Shown: one piece after another, positions 6,012-6,517 of the stretch | How positions within the stretch are numbered: the first letter of the stretch is position 1 | Layout: every line of letters begins with the position of its first letter | Origin: DASPKO01 sp035628055 | GTDB taxonomy: Bacteria > Planctomycetota > Phycisphaerae > Phycisphaerales > UBA1924 | DNA length: 6,517 bases | Reading direction: 5' to 3' | Assembly: GCA_035628055.1 (NCBI GenBank) | Contig: DASPKO010000170.1 | Span: forward strand, 1-6,517 | Position numbers and translations under genes: made by a program | Notes under the pieces: model-generated | The model's database searches: none | Told to the model about the DNA's origin: nothing | Seen by the model: only the letters and a program-made list of their open reading frames with translations

Positions 6012-6517
6012 TCAGCGGCGGCGGCGCGCCATCACGAGGCCGCTCAGACCCAGGAGGGCGAGCGTGCCGGGGGCCGGGACGATCTCGCCCGAGACCAGGT
6101 CAGCGATGGTGGTGAAGTTCTCCTGGAAGAATCCCACACCCGCAGGCCGCGTGAACAGGTTCACGATCGAGCCCTCGAAGACCTGGACGGCCCCGAAGTT
6201 CATCGAGAACGAGCCGCCGCTGGACCCGTTGAAGGTCCCGTCGCCGGAGGTGTTGGCCAGGACGATGTTGCTGAGGTTGCCGTTGAAGAACGTGGAGAGG
6301 TTGCCGCGGATCCACGTGCCGTCGATCAGGCCGGAGATCGTGTCGCCCTGGGCGTCGGTGATCTGGAACGTGCCGGCGCCATCGGCGGTGTTGCCGTTGT
6401 TGTTGAAGACCGAGATGGCCATCATGAAGTTGCCCAGGTCGGGCAGGCTCACGAAGCCGGGGTCGAACATCGCCGTGCCGCCCGGTCCGCCGTCGGGAAG
6501 GCGGGTGACGTTCCCGT
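6012..6517 (-). CDS. PEP-CTERM-like exported protein, second paralog, 5' part beyond the window
   Basis: The last 167 residues of a protein homologous to the one encoded at 5028-5717. The visible part begins GNVTRLPDGGPGG and matches the neighbour throughout with a single one-residue gap. FDPGFVSLP, SGDG-FNG, NFGA, FEGS and TRPAGVGFF are shared. The C-terminus is PAPG, then a hydrophobic LALLGLSGLVMA stretch, then RRRR, again a PEP-CTERM-type sorting tail. By comparison with the paralog, about 60 residues, including the signal peptide, lie off the right edge. An in-frame ATG at 6470 falls inside the conserved block and is not the real start. The MIMGM segment of the neighbour is replaced by VLANT here. 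The gene ends in a strong terminator. Function unknown; surface location is inferred from the tail. Confidence 0.88.
   Translation of the reverse strand, partial: GNVTRLPDGGPGGTAMFDPGFVSLPDLGNFMMAISVFNNNGNTADGAGTFQITDAQGDTISGLIDGTWIRGNLSTFFNGNLSNIVLANTSGDGTFNGSSGGSFSMNFGAVQVFEGSIVNLFTRPAGVGFFQENFTTIADLVSGEIVPAPGTLALLGLSGLVMARRRR

Overview
The window is very GC-rich and probably comes from a planctomycete of the Phycisphaerae/Phycisphaerales group. This is inferred from the two C-terminal sorting tails (a PAPG motif, a hydrophobic stretch and a run of arginines) and from a large secreted FnIII/beta-helix protein. No rRNA or other marker gene is present, so the taxonomic call is inference only. 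No tRNA, CRISPR array, insertion sequence or phage gene was seen.

Layout from left to right: (1) a GT4-type glycosyltransferase on the minus strand, its C-terminus cut by the left edge (1-1252); (2) 47 bp upstream of it on the same strand, a 917-residue secreted protein with a signal peptide, a proline-rich linker, two fibronectin type III domains and a right-handed beta-helix (1300-4053); (3) a 314-bp divergent intergenic region with promoter-like elements and a small inverted repeat (4054-4367); (4) a YkgJ-type cysteine-cluster protein, the only plus-strand gene (4368-4946); (5) a complete PEP-CTERM-like exported protein on the minus strand (5028-5717); (6) a 294-bp spacer holding a clear intrinsic terminator and a promoter candidate (5718-6011); (7) the C-terminal three quarters of a second, paralogous PEP-CTERM-like protein, cut by the right edge (6012-6517).

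The common theme is the cell surface: two anchored or sorted paralogs, one large secreted multidomain protein and one glycosyltransferase. PEP-CTERM sorting is known to co-occur with exopolysaccharide synthesis, so the glycosyltransferase fits, but no exosortase is visible here. The cysteine-cluster gene has no evident link to the others. The two complete exported-protein genes share upstream sequence elements (TTGTCA box, a 10-base leader word, an AAGGAGT ribosome site), which hints at common expression. I see no convincing new defence, mobile or RNA system. The most notable items are the tandem uncharacterised PEP-CTERM family and the shared leader word.
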